Part shown: positions 25,136-33,912 of the stretch, in pieces
Numbering within the stretch: the stretch's first letter is position 1
Layout of the letters: each line of letters starts with the position of its first letter
Assembly: GCF_018417635.1 (NCBI RefSeq)
Contig: NZ_CP071007.1
Coordinates: 3,596,501-3,660,500 of the forward strand
Origin: Pseudomonas sp. SORT22
Lineage (GTDB): Bacteria > Pseudomonadota > Gammaproteobacteria > Pseudomonadales > Pseudomonadaceae
Reading direction: 5' to 3'
DNA: 64,000 bases
The notes under the pieces: model-generated
Database searches by the model: none
What the model saw: the letters and a program-made list of their open reading frames with translations, nothing else
What the model was told of the DNA's origin: nothing
Position numbers and translations under genes: made by a program

Positions 25136-27588
25136 TGGGCCCGCTGCTGATTGCCCTGCAGGCGCTGCTGAGCTACTGGCGGCGCCATCGATTGCAGTTC
25201 TTCAGCATCTTTACCGGTTTGTGGCTGGCCACTGCGCTATGGACCGGGGTGCAGGCGCTCAACAGCCAGGCGCGGGCCGACTACGCCCGCGCCAGCGCAG
25301 TGCTGACCGGGCCCACCCAGGCGCAGTTGATAGCTGGCAACGGTGAGCGTTTCGAGCAAGCACTGTACCTGCAACTGCGCAGGCTCGGCTGGCAGGTGTC
25401 GCCGCTGCTCGAAGGTCGCTTGCGCTTTGCCGGGGAGCAAGCGCTGACGGTACGGCTGATCGGTATCGAGCCGCTGAGCCTGCCCACGACAATGACCGTC
25501 GCCGGCACGCCGTTGCAAGGCTTCGATGTGCAGGCATTCATTGGCGAGCCCGGGCAAGCCTGGATCAGCCCCGATACCCTGCGGCAACTGCCTCTGAATG
25601 CCAGCGGGCAAGCAACCACCAGCGACGGCCAGGTACTGCCGCCGTTTGTTGTGCAGCCGCAGTTGGCACCAGGGGTGATCGTGGTGGATATCGGCCATGC
25701 GCAAACCTTGCTGCAAGCGCCCGGGCAGCTGTCGCGACTGCTTTTGAATGATAACGCCAGGCCCTTGCCCGCAGACATCGCCGCGCGCCTGACCCTGCAA
25801 GCGCCCAGCGATGACGGCGACCTGCAGCGCCTGACCGACAGCTTTCACCTCAACCTCACGGCGCTGGGCCTGCTGGCGTTCGTCGTCGGCCTGTTCATCG
25901 CCCACGCCGCCATCGGCCTGGCCCTGGAACAGCGCCGCGGGCTGATTCGCAACCTGCGTGCCTGTGGCATCAGCCTCAACACCCTGTTGCTCGGCCTGAG
26001 CCTGGAACTGGGAGTTTTCGCCGTACTCGGCGGCCTGGCCGGGGCCGCCAGCGGCTATGGGCTGGCCGCGCTGTTGCTGCCCGATATCGCCGCCAGTTTG
26101 CGCGGCCTGTACGGCGCCCAGGTGGCCGGGCAACTGAGCCTGCCAGCCGGGTGGTGGCTGGCGGGCATCGCCGTGAGCCTGCTCGGTGCCTTGCTGGCCG
26201 GAGCCGGCAGCGTGTTGCGCGCCGCCCGTTTGCCGCTGCTGGCCCTGGCCCAGCCGCAGGCCTGGCGCATGGCCCAGGGGCCGTGGCTGCGCCGTCAGGC
26301 AGCGGTCGCCGGGCTGTTGCTGGTGGTCGCGCTCGCTTGCTGGCAATGGGGCAACAGCTTGGCCAGTGCCTTGATCCTGCTGGCAGCGCTGTTGCTGGCG
26401 GCGGCCTTGTTGCTGCCCGCCCTGCTCGACGGCGCGCTGGCCTGGCTGGCACGCGGGTGTCGCGGGGCGCTGGCCGAGTGGTTTGTCGCCGACAGCCGTC
26501 AGCAGCTTCCGGCACTGAGCCTGGCGCTGATGGCGCTGCTGCTGGCATTGGCCGCCAGCGTCGGCGTCGGCAGCATGACCGAGGGCTTTCGCAAGACCTT
26601 CAGCGGCTGGCTCGACCAGCGCCTCTCTGCCGACTTGTACCTCACACCGCAGGACACGACTCAGGCCCTGCAACTCACTGACTGGCTCGCCGAGCAACCG
26701 GCAATCACCACGTTGCTGCCCAGTTGGCGTGCCGAAATACGCGTGCAGCAGTGGCCGGTGCAGGTCCAGGGCATCATCGATCACCCCGCCTACCCCGCGC
26801 GCTGGCCATTGCTGGAGCAAAGCCCGCAGGCCTGGGCGCAACTGGCCAGCGGCAATGCGCTGATGCTCAGCGAGCAACTGGCCCGGCGCCTGGGCGTGCA
26901 GCTGGGCGACAACCTGCAGTTGGCCAATCAAACCATGGCTGTGGTGGGCATCTATGCCGACTATGGCAACCCCAAGGGCCACCTGCTGGTCAATGCCGAC
27001 TGGCTGCGTGGGCACCTGCCGCAGGCGACGCTGAGCACCATCAGCCTCAATCTTGCGCCCGAGCGCATCGCCACGTTCAAAGACAAATTGCAACAACGCT
27101 TCGCCCTGGACGACAGCCGCATGGTCGAGCAAGCCAGCTTGAAACGCTGGTCGACTGAAATCTTCAGCCGCACTTTCGCCGCCACCACCGCCCTCAATAG
27201 CCTGACCCTGGGGGTGGCGGGCATCGCCCTGTTCATCAGCTTGCTGACCTTGAGCCAGAGCCGCCTGGGCCAGTTGGCGCCGCTGTGGGCCCTGGGTGTG
27301 CGGCGCACGCAGCTGGTAGGGTTGTCACTGGGGCAAACCCTGATGCTGAGCAGTCTGACGGTGCTGCTGGCGATCCCTCTCGGGCTGTTGCTGGCCTGGT
27401 GCCTGGTGGCGGTGGTGAATGTTCAGGCTTTCGGCTGGCGCCTGCCGCTGCATGTGTTTGCCGCGCAACTGCTACAGCTGGCGCTGCTTGGCCTGTTGAC
27501 CAGCCTGCTGGCCAGCGCCTGGCCCTTGTGGCAACTGGCGCGGAGCCAGCCCAGCGAACTGTTGAGGCAGTTTGCCGATGAAACCTGA
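25135..27588 (+). CDS. FtsX-like ABC permease, fused AttFG type
   Basis: An 817-residue inner-membrane permease. There is a first helix near residue 25, a periplasmic domain, then a three-helix FtsX core around residues 235-420. A central hydrophobic region (LLAAALLLPALL) comes next, then a second periplasmic domain and a final FtsX core (FISLLTLSQSRLGQLAPLWALG and following helices). One polypeptide thus replaces the two permeases of att-type operons. It probably moves a lipid, lipoprotein or periplasmic substrate together with the lipoprotein encoded next. It overlaps the AttH-like gene by 11 bases. Confidence 0.87.
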   Translation: MGPLLIALQALLSYWRRHRLQFFSIFTGLWLATALWTGVQALNSQARADYARASAVLTGPTQAQLIAGNGERFEQALYLQLRRLGWQVSPLLEGRLRFAGEQALTVRLIGIEPLSLPTTMTVAGTPLQGFDVQAFIGEPGQAWISPDTLRQLPLNASGQATTSDGQVLPPFVVQPQLAPGVIVVDIGHAQTLLQAPGQLSRLLLNDNARPLPADIAARLTLQAPSDDGDLQRLTDSFHLNLTALGLLAFVVGLFIAHAAIGLALEQRRGLIRNLRACGISLNTLLLGLSLELGVFAVLGGLAGAASGYGLAALLLPDIAASLRGLYGAQVAGQLSLPAGWWLAGIAVSLLGALLAGAGSVLRAARLPLLALAQPQAWRMAQGPWLRRQAAVAGLLLVVALACWQWGNSLASALILLAALLLAAALLLPALLDGALAWLARGCRGALAEWFVADSRQQLPALSLALMALLLALAASVGVGSMTEGFRKTFSGWLDQRLSADLYLTPQDTTQALQLTDWLAEQPAITTLLPSWRAEIRVQQWPVQVQGIIDHPAYPARWPLLEQSPQAWAQLASGNALMLSEQLARRLGVQLGDNLQLANQTMAVVGIYADYGNPKGHLLVNADWLRGHLPQATLSTISLNLAPERIATFKDKLQQRFALDDSRMVEQASLKRWSTEIFSRTFAATTALNSLTLGVAGIALFISLLTLSQSRLGQLAPLWALGVRRTQLVGLSLGQTLMLSSLTVLLAIPLGLLLAWCLVAVVNVQAFGWRLPLHVFAAQLLQLALLGLLTSLLASAWPLWQLARSQPSELLRQFADET

Positions 27589-28642
27589 CCTTTGCCTGAT
27601 GATCGGCCTGTTGCTGCTGGGTGGCTGCGACCAGCCCACACCTGCTCCCATAGGCTTTGCCGGGTTGGGCCAGGACGCTGCGGCCTTCACCCCGGTAACC
27701 CGCGATCATCCGCTGCTGTTCCCCCTCGATCACGGGCCGCACACCGGCTTTCGCATCGAATGGTGGTACGTCACCGCCAACCTCAAGGACGCTCAGGGCC
27801 GTGACTGGGGCGCGCAGTGGACGCTGTTCCGCTCGGCCCTGCGCCCAGGCACCGAAACCACCGACTGGAACAGCCCCAACCTGTGGATGGGCCACGCCGC
27901 GCTCACCGGCCCCGGCGGCCATCAATACGCCGAAACCCTGGCGCGCGGCGGCATCGGTCAGGCGGGCGTCGAGCCCCAGCCGTTTCGCGCCTGGATCAAC
28001 GATTGGTCGCTACAAGGCAGCGACGACATCGGGCGCCTGCAAATGAGCGCCAATGGCAAGGGTTTCAGCTACACCCTCAAGCTGATCAGCAACGGCCCGC
28101 TGGTGCTGCACGGCGCTCGAGGCTACAGCGAAAAATCCGGCAAGGGCCAGGCCTCGTACTATTACAGCCAGCCGTTCTACCAGGTCAGCGGCGAGGTCGA
28201 ACGCAACGGCCAGCGCGTGGCGGTGACCGGCAACGCCTGGCTCGACCGCGAATGGAGCAGCCAGCCCCTGGCGGCCGGGCAATCGGGCTGGGACTGGTTC
28301 TCCCTGCACCTGGACAGCGGCGCCAAACTGATGCTGTTTCGCGTGCGCGAAGCCCAGGGCACGCCCTACCGCGCAGGCACCTGGATCAGCGCCGAAGGCA
28401 ACGCCCAGGCTCTGCAGGGTGCGCAGATCCAGCTCCAGGAGCTGGCCTGGAGCACGCAGGACAACGGCCACAAGCTGCCAACCCGCTGGCGTGTGCAAGT
28501 GCCGGCGCACGGGGTGGATGTCCAGGTCGATGCACTGGAGCCCAAAGCGTGGATGTCGACGCGTTTTCCGTACTGGGAAGGGCCGGTGCGCTTTAATGGC
28601 AGTGTGAGCGGCAAGGGCTATCTGGAGATGACCGGGTACTGA
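27578..28642 (+). CDS. AttH-like lipocalin-fold lipoprotein
   Basis: A 354-residue protein of the AttH / carotenoid 1,2-hydratase-like (CrtC) family. The signal peptide ends in the lipobox LLGGC, so it is a lipoprotein. Family motifs include FRIEWWYVTANLKD, GQASYYYSQPFYQVSG, GNAWLDREWSSQPL and WDWFSLHL. It is the last gene of the ATPase-permease-AttH unit, a conserved trio known from the Agrobacterium att operon and many Pseudomonas. ATG 27578 is preferred over the in-frame TTG six bases upstream. Enzymatic activity is unproven for this branch. Confidence 0.87.
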   Translation: MKPDLCLMIGLLLLGGCDQPTPAPIGFAGLGQDAAAFTPVTRDHPLLFPLDHGPHTGFRIEWWYVTANLKDAQGRDWGAQWTLFRSALRPGTETTDWNSPNLWMGHAALTGPGGHQYAETLARGGIGQAGVEPQPFRAWINDWSLQGSDDIGRLQMSANGKGFSYTLKLISNGPLVLHGARGYSEKSGKGQASYYYSQPFYQVSGEVERNGQRVAVTGNAWLDREWSSQPLAAGQSGWDWFSLHLDSGAKLMLFRVREAQGTPYRAGTWISAEGNAQALQGAQIQLQELAWSTQDNGHKLPTRWRVQVPAHGVDVQVDALEPKAWMSTRFPYWEGPVRFNGSVSGKGYLEMTGY

Positions 28643-28669
28643 TGCTGCAGGTGCGGGCTCGCATCAATC

Positions 28670-28695
28670 CTGTGGGAGCGGGCTTGACCCGCGAT
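28670..28695 (+). repeat. REP element (single)
   Basis: CTGTGGGAGCGGGCTTGACC followed by CGCGAT is identical to the right arm of the pair at 10091-10116. It lies 28 bases after the AttH-like gene stop. Confidence 0.75.
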
Positions 28696-28729
28696 CGAGC
28701 GCGAAGCGGTCGTAATTCGGCCAGCACCT

Positions 28730-28750
28730 GAAGTGCTGGCTGTACCGGTC
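28730..28750 (+). terminator. Hairpin downstream of the AttH operon
   Basis: GCCAGCAC (28730-28737) and GTGCTGGC (28743-28750) form a perfect 8-bp stem with a 5-base loop. No T-tract follows, so it is only a possible terminator. The same GCCAGCACC core also forms the hairpin at 45532-45560. Confidence 0.45.
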
Positions 28751-28874
28751 TCATCGTACGCCCGCCAATCCGAATCCGCTGTCACTGTAGGATCTTTCCG
28801 ATTCCGTCCAGCGGTGCGCTAGATCGCGAGCGGCGGTGCTAGGTTCCGGCCTTCATTGCCCAAGGAACCTGCGC

Positions 28875-29151
28875 ATGACAAGGATGCCACCCTCAACACC
28901 TTCCCCAGCTCACTCGATAATGTCTTCCTCAGAATTGCTGCAGCCCGGCTTCTACATCGTGCCGCGCAGCATGACTGACGGTCAGATAGTGGCTTCGGGC
29001 CGCCGCTTCGGTGTGCGTAGGCATCGGACCGCACGGCGGCGCCGTTTGCGGCATAGTCCTGGTAGGCATGGGCACTTATGTGGGAAGCATGATTGGCAAC
29101 ACATCGGGCGATCTTGCTGGAGAACTATTTTACAACTGGACAGGCCCATGA
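28875..29151 (+). pseudogene. Remnant of a toxin-like protein (internal deletion plus frameshift)
   Basis: AAGGAA then ATG 28875 opens a frame whose readable part is SSSELLQPGFYIVPRSMTDGQ. This resembles the N-terminus of large Pseudomonas proteins beginning ...PGFYIVPRS. After about 29000 this frame turns into an Arg/His-rich nonsense stretch, while the +1 frame (open after TAG 28987-28989) reads GIVLVGMGTYVGSMIGN and ends ELFYNWTGP-stop at 29149-29151, like a glycine-zipper C-terminus. The central portion expected in such proteins is missing. The stop overlaps the ATG of the next gene (ATGA), which supports the second frame being the true end. Family recall is from memory and uncertain. Confidence 0.6.
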
Positions 29152-29549
29152 TTATTGACCCTCGTTCCTGGCCCCTGGAAGTGCAGATGGTACTGATCCT
29201 AGGCCCATGGATCATCATGATGACTGGGATCGTGATGAATGCGTGCATCGCAAATGGCCGAGATTTCGAAAGATCGCTTTCAGCGCTGCAAAGCAGCACT
29301 TGGCTTGAGCAGCAGATTCGCGTTTGGGGGACTTCAAGCCTGGTGTCACGTTGGGTACTGGTCGGAATGATAAGTGGCTTGCTGGCCTCCCCCCACAAAC
29401 ATATTCGCCGAGGCCAGCTCGATGCAGCGCAAGTGCAAAACTTTCCCTGGCAGCTCAAGCGTCGCGTGCTTGTTTCCGGCAGGCTGATCTTTATTGGGTT
29501 CGTGTTAATGATCATAAGTCTCGGGTTGTACAAAATCTGCGAACCCTAG
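29148..29549 (+). CDS. Small membrane protein, possible immunity partner of the remnant
   Basis: A 133-residue protein with two hydrophobic segments: VQMVLILGPWIIMMTGIVMN near residue 12 and LIFIGFVLMIISLGLYKI at the C-terminus. A charged middle lies between them. Its ATG overlaps the stop of the damaged gene upstream, a coupling typical of toxin-immunity pairs. GC content is visibly lower than its neighbours, suggesting transfer. I infer an immunity-like role only from the coupling and topology. Confidence 0.6.
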   Translation: MIIDPRSWPLEVQMVLILGPWIIMMTGIVMNACIANGRDFERSLSALQSSTWLEQQIRVWGTSSLVSRWVLVGMISGLLASPHKHIRRGQLDAAQVQNFPWQLKRRVLVSGRLIFIGFVLMIISLGLYKICEP

Positions 29550-29586
29550 CCCGCGAGGGCCGCTAACACACATGAGGAGCCCCACC

Positions 29587-29979
29587 ATGGACCCACTCAC
29601 CGGCGGTTGCCTGTGCGCCAACGTGCGATTTGCAGCCTCGGGACGCCCCTACCGGGTCGGCCTGTGTCACTGCCTGGACTGTCGCAAGCACCACGGCGCG
29701 CTGTTTCACGCTTCGGCGATTTTCCCCGCAGAGGCAGTCAGCATCGAAGGCGAAACCCGTGACTACGCCGGGCGCTATTTTTGCCCACGTTGCGGCTCGT
29801 CGGTGTTCGCCCGCTCAGGCGATGAAGTCGAGATCAACCTCGGCGCGCTGGATGCCCCCAACCTGTTCACGCCCACCTACGAAAGCTGGACCACCCGCCG
29901 CGAATCCTGGCTGCCACCCTTCCCGCTCAGCCACCACTACGAAAAAGATCGCGATCCGTCGGGGCGCTTCGAGGACTAG
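29587..29979 (+). CDS. GFA-family (glutathione-dependent formaldehyde-activating fold) protein
   Basis: A 130-residue zinc protein. It has the family's cysteine pairs GGCLCANV, CHCLDCRKHHG and CPRCGSSVFA. GFA-fold proteins bind glutathione adducts or act as small zinc enzymes; most are uncharacterised. AGGAG precedes ATG 29587. Its stop codon overlaps the stop of the convergent GNAT gene by three bases. A second GFA-family gene occurs at 59923. Confidence 0.85.
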   Translation: MDPLTGGCLCANVRFAASGRPYRVGLCHCLDCRKHHGALFHASAIFPAEAVSIEGETRDYAGRYFCPRCGSSVFARSGDEVEINLGALDAPNLFTPTYESWTTRRESWLPPFPLSHHYEKDRDPSGRFED

Positions 29980-30479
29980 CGAGCCAGCTGTCGCTGCATC
30001 CCCTGCGACATCAGGCTGGACCCTTCGCGCAATGGCTGCGGGGCGCCGACCGGCTGAAAGCCATGGGCCTGGTACAAGCGCATCGCAGGGCTGTCGGCGA
30101 GGGTCACGCCCAGGCCCACCCGGCGCACGGCCACGCTGGCAGCCCAGCCCAGCGCCGCCTTGAGCAAGGCACTGCCGGCGCCCAGGCCACGCGCGGCCGG
30201 GTCGACCCACATCTGGTAGATATCGGCCACACCTGGCTCGGCCGCGGACAATTTGCACCAGACCATCCCGCACAGGGCGTCGCCGTTAACGGCGAAAAAC
30301 GCCCGGTCATTGCCGCTGGCATGGGCCGCCGCTATCCGCGTGGCCCAGTTTTCATCGCTGCGTTGCGACTCGGCGGCGAAGGTGCTGCCAAAGGCATCTG
30401 GCGAATCCTGCAATGCCTGCAGGCGCAGATCGCGGTAAGTGGGCCATTCATGGGGTAAAACGGGGCGGACGGCGATCAC
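29976..30479 (-). CDS. GNAT-family N-acetyltransferase
   Basis: A 167-residue acetyltransferase. The acetyl-CoA loop is DPAARGLGAGSALLKAAL and the following strand-helix is GLGVTLADSPAMRLYQAHGF. The N-terminal PHEWPTYRDLRLQALQDSPDAF is common in this group. The substrate is unknown. It diverges from the DUF1176 gene at 30574. Confidence 0.83.
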   Translation of the reverse strand: MIAVRPVLPHEWPTYRDLRLQALQDSPDAFGSTFAAESQRSDENWATRIAAAHASGNDRAFFAVNGDALCGMVWCKLSAAEPGVADIYQMWVDPAARGLGAGSALLKAALGWAASVAVRRVGLGVTLADSPAMRLYQAHGFQPVGAPQPLREGSSLMSQGMQRQLAR

Positions 30480-30573
30480 AAGGCTTCCTTGGCTGATTGA
30501 TCCTGAACAGCTGCCAGACTACCACCAAGATGCGATCATGCCGCCCTTCATCAACACCGCAGGATCGACCACG

Positions 30574-31602
30574 ATGTTTTCAGCAAGATGGACCTGGCTG
30601 GCCCTTGGCCTGTTACCCGCCCTGACCCAGGCCGCCACCCCGGAGCCGGTGCCACTGACCCGGGTATTCCAGGACTGGCGGCTGGCCTGCGACAACACCC
30701 GTCGCTGCACCGCGGTGTCGGGCAGCACCGACAACCCCGGGATGGGCCTGTACATCGCTCGCGAAGCCGGGGCCAAGGGCAGCACCCGGGTCAGTGTGAT
30801 CGGCTACGATGACGTCGGCCTGCGCTATGAGTTTCACCTCGACGGCCGCCCCACCGAGCCCTGGCAGTACGGCTCCAACGACCGTGAGTACTATTACCTT
30901 GAGGGCGATGCCGCCGTCGAAAAACTGCGCGAGCTGCGCAACAGCGACACCCTGAGCTCCAACAGCAACTTTGGCGAGCGCCGGGTATCGCTGCAGGGCT
31001 TGAGCGCCGCCCTGTTGCTGATGGATTCGGTGCAAGGGCGCATCGGCCACCCCAGCGCCTTCGTGCGCCCGGGCTACCAGGCGGACAGCCGCGTGCCGCC
31101 GGCCCCGGCGATTCCCAAACTGCCGCGCTTTACCCTGGCCCCGGCCTTGAGCGACGCCGAGCAACAGGCCATCGGCGACTACCTGATTGCCCTGACCAAG
31201 GACGAACTGAGCGCCGCGCCCCATCAGAACTGGCAGGCCCAGGCCGAGGTCTACCCCCTGGACCCGGCCCACGCCCTGGTGCGCCTGCGTTACGGCTGCG
31301 CCGAGGACGGCTGCAACCACAGCCTCTATCGTGTCTCGCGCACCGCGCCGTACCAGGCGACACCGCTGGAACTCAAGGCGGCGCCCGAGGCTCACTTCTC
31401 CCCTGACCTGTATGGGCAGATCAACTTCAACCCGGTCAGCGGCCAGTTGAAGATTTTCCGCGAGATGGGCAAGGACTGCGGTGATAGCTCGACCTGGCAA
31501 TACGACGGTGCGGCCATGCAGCTCAAGGACCGGCGGACCATGTGGCGCTGCGACAGCATCAACGAGGAGTACTGGCCGGTGACCTGGCGGGCCAAGGGCT
31601 GA
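30574..31602 (+). CDS. DUF1176 exported protein (paralogue 1)
   Basis: A 342-residue protein with a signal peptide (MFSARWTWLALGLLPALTQA). The body is DUF1176-like: DWRLACDNTRRCTAVS at the start, SLQGLSAALLLMDSVQGRIG in the middle, and the C-terminal WRCDSINEEYWPVTWRAKG. Paired cysteines (CDN..RC; CAEDGCNH) suggest disulfides in the periplasm. The role is unknown. It is similar throughout to the protein at 42615-43640, so this is a dispersed paralogous pair. It ends one base before the convergent LysR gene. Confidence 0.83.
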   Translation: MFSARWTWLALGLLPALTQAATPEPVPLTRVFQDWRLACDNTRRCTAVSGSTDNPGMGLYIAREAGAKGSTRVSVIGYDDVGLRYEFHLDGRPTEPWQYGSNDREYYYLEGDAAVEKLRELRNSDTLSSNSNFGERRVSLQGLSAALLLMDSVQGRIGHPSAFVRPGYQADSRVPPAPAIPKLPRFTLAPALSDAEQQAIGDYLIALTKDELSAAPHQNWQAQAEVYPLDPAHALVRLRYGCAEDGCNHSLYRVSRTAPYQATPLELKAAPEAHFSPDLYGQINFNPVSGQLKIFREMGKDCGDSSTWQYDGAAMQLKDRRTMWRCDSINEEYWPVTWRAKG

Positions 31603-31603
31603 C

Positions 31604-32533
31604 TCAGGCGCCGAGGTCGTCCCAGTACGGCGGCGTGCCGATGGCGTCGAGAAAGTAGTCCCACACCCGCCGCACCTTCTGCGAGCGCAGGCGGTTTTGC
31701 GCTGACAACAAGTGGATCTGGCTCGGCGTCGCCTCCACGGCGCCTTGCCAGTCGGGCAGCAGTTGCACCAGGGCCTTGCTGGTAAAGCTGTGTTTGCTGA
31801 ACAGCCAGGTCGGAAAAAACACGATGCCGCGCCCGGCCAGGGCCGCTTCCACCAGCACCTGGGCATTGTTGCTGCGCAGCGGCCCGTGCACCTCGACCAC
31901 CTCGACGCTGTCGCTGCCCGGTCGGCGCAAGTACCAGCGCTGCGCACCGCCGGTGCCTTTGTAGACCAGGCAGCTATGCTGGCGCAGGTCCTGCGCGCAG
32001 CCCGGCTGGCCATGTTTTTCAAGGTAGCTGGGGCTGGCACACAGGACATAACGCTGGGTGCAGATCTGCCGGCCGATCAGCCCCGAATCCTGCAGATGGC
32101 CGACGCGAAAGGTGATGTCGGCGCCCTCCTGCACCGGGTCGATGTAGGCATCGGTGGCGGTCAGCTCCACGGTCAGTTCCGGGTATTGCTCATGCAAGCC
32201 ATTGAGCAGGCGCACGAGATGCAGATGGGCAAAAGCCACCGGCGCGTTGATCCGCACCAGGCCGCGAATGTCGCCGGGCTTGCCGCTGATCGACTCGTCG
32301 GCAGCATCCAGCAGCTCCAGCACTTCGCGAATCTGCAGGTAATAGCGCTCACCGGCTTCGGTCAGCTTCACCGCGCGGGTGTTGCGGTACAGCAACTGCT
32401 GCCCGACCTCGCGCTCCAGCGCCGCGATAAAACGCGACACCGACGAGGCCGGCACCTGAAAATGCCGGGCGGTGGCAGAGAAACTACCGGTCACCGCGAC
32501 CATGGCGAAGAAGCGGTGGGCCTTGAGGTGCAT
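31604..32533 (-). CDS. LysR-family regulator, likely of the adjacent old yellow enzyme
   Basis: A 309-residue LysR protein. The HTH is TGSFSATARHFQVPASSVSRF and the effector domain is of CrgA type (RGLVRINAPVAFAHLHLVRLL). It diverges from the flavin oxidoreductase gene at 32673 with about 140 bases between, so it probably controls that gene and itself. In that gap the sequence is relatively AT-rich (TTGCTGTTACAGCAATAG), with a TTGCTGTTACAGCAA palindrome. Confidence 0.86.
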   Translation of the reverse strand: MHLKAHRFFAMVAVTGSFSATARHFQVPASSVSRFIAALEREVGQQLLYRNTRAVKLTEAGERYYLQIREVLELLDAADESISGKPGDIRGLVRINAPVAFAHLHLVRLLNGLHEQYPELTVELTATDAYIDPVQEGADITFRVGHLQDSGLIGRQICTQRYVLCASPSYLEKHGQPGCAQDLRQHSCLVYKGTGGAQRWYLRRPGSDSVEVVEVHGPLRSNNAQVLVEAALAGRGIVFFPTWLFSKHSFTSKALVQLLPDWQGAVEATPSQIHLLSAQNRLRSQKVRRVWDYFLDAIGTPPYWDDLGA

Positions 32534-32568
32534 GGGCGGCTCCTGAACGAGAAATCCGTCCAGTATAG

Positions 32569-32592
32569 GTGCTCATATTGCTGTTACAGCAA
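32569..32592. promoter_or_regulatory. Palindrome between LysR and old yellow enzyme genes (candidate operator)
   Basis: The gap contains ATTGCTGTTACAGCAAT, an almost perfect palindrome: ATTGCTGT pairs with ACAGCAAT around a central T. Its position between a LysR gene and its divergent target, and its T-N11-A content, fit a LysR binding site. Inference only. Confidence 0.45.
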
Positions 32593-32672
32593 TAGTGTTT
32601 TGCCTTTAGCCTTGATTGTGGCTGTTTTCGCAAGCCCCTAGCATGGCGCCATTCCACCCAGAGGCCCCACGC

Positions 32673-33800
32673 ATGAAAGACCTGTTTGCCCCCTATGACC
32701 TCGGCCCACTGCAGCTGAGCAACCGTTTCGTCATGGCGCCGATGACCCGTTCACGCGCCCCGCAAGACATCGCCACCGAACAGATCGCCCTGCATTACAC
32801 CCAGCGCGGCACCGCCGGCCTGATCGTTTCCGAAGGCACGCCGATCTCCCGCGAAGGCCAGGGCTATCTGTTCAACCCGGGCATCTTCAGCGAGCAGCAG
32901 ATCCACGGCTGGAAGCTGGTGACCGACTCGGTGCACAGCGTCGGCGGCAAGATCTTCGCCCAACTGTGGCATGTCGGCCGGGTCTCGCACACCTCGATCC
33001 AGCGCGATGGCCTGGCCCCGGTCAGCGCCACCGGCAAGGTCGCCCAGGGCGCGATTGCCTTCGGCTACACCGACAGCGGCGAGCCGGGTTTTGTCCCGAC
33101 CTCGACGCCGCGCCCGCTGAACACCGAAGAAGTCGGCCGGGTCGTCGAAGACTTCGCCCAGGCCGCGGCCAACGCCATTGCCGCAGGCTTTGACGGCGTC
33201 GAAATCCACGGCGCCAACGGCTACCTGATCGAGCAGTTCCTCAACCCGCTGGTCAACGACCGCAGCGACCGTTACGCCGCCGACACCCTGGAAAACCGCC
33301 TGCGCTTTGTCTTTGAAGTGGTCGATGCTGTGGTCAACCGCATCGGCGCCGACAAGGTCGGCATCCGTATCTCGCCTTACGGCCAGCTGTTCGACATGCC
33401 GATCTACGCGCAAATCGACGAGACCTACTCGGCCCTCTGCGCCGGCATGGGCGCGCGCGGTATCGCCTATGTGCATGTGATGGACCAGACCCACTTCTTC
33501 CTCGCCAGCGCAGGCGCCGTGGCCCAGGAACAGGCCCTGCGCGCGCTGCTGGCCGACTGCAAGGCGCAACTGCGCCAGACCGCGTTGATCCTGGCCGGCG
33601 ACATGACCCTGGAGCGTGCCCAGGACCTGGTTGACGCCGGCCTGATCGACCTGGCAGGTTTTGGCCAGCCGTTCATCGCCAACCCCGATCTGGTCGCCCG
33701 GCTGAAAAACGGCTGGCCGTTGACCACCCCGGACCGCGACACCTACTACGGCGGCGGCGCCAAGGGCTACCTGGACTACGCCCCGTACGCACCGGCCTGA
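32673..33800 (+). CDS. Old yellow enzyme-family NADH:flavin oxidoreductase (NemA-like)
   Basis: A 375-residue FMN-dependent ene-reductase. It shows the opening FAPYDLGPLQLSNRFVMAPM, FAQLWHVGRVSH, the proton-donor region EIHGANGYLIEQFL, and DRYAADTLENRLRF. The C-terminal FGQPFIANPDLVARLKNG forms the FMN phosphate site. It reduces electrophilic alkenes such as N-ethylmaleimide, or nitro compounds. AGAGG precedes ATG 32673. Control by the divergent LysR is likely. Confidence 0.9.
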   Translation: MKDLFAPYDLGPLQLSNRFVMAPMTRSRAPQDIATEQIALHYTQRGTAGLIVSEGTPISREGQGYLFNPGIFSEQQIHGWKLVTDSVHSVGGKIFAQLWHVGRVSHTSIQRDGLAPVSATGKVAQGAIAFGYTDSGEPGFVPTSTPRPLNTEEVGRVVEDFAQAAANAIAAGFDGVEIHGANGYLIEQFLNPLVNDRSDRYAADTLENRLRFVFEVVDAVVNRIGADKVGIRISPYGQLFDMPIYAQIDETYSALCAGMGARGIAYVHVMDQTHFFLASAGAVAQEQALRALLADCKAQLRQTALILAGDMTLERAQDLVDAGLIDLAGFGQPFIANPDLVARLKNGWPLTTPDRDTYYGGGAKGYLDYAPYAPA

Positions 33801-33912
33801 AGCGCGAGCAGGCCTGCCGTGGCCAGGCGTGGCATTATTTGCGCATACCGCTGTCCCCTTTTGTTCGCTCGCTTGTCATCAAGGGCATGTGAATCGAAAA
33901 GAGAGCGCAACA

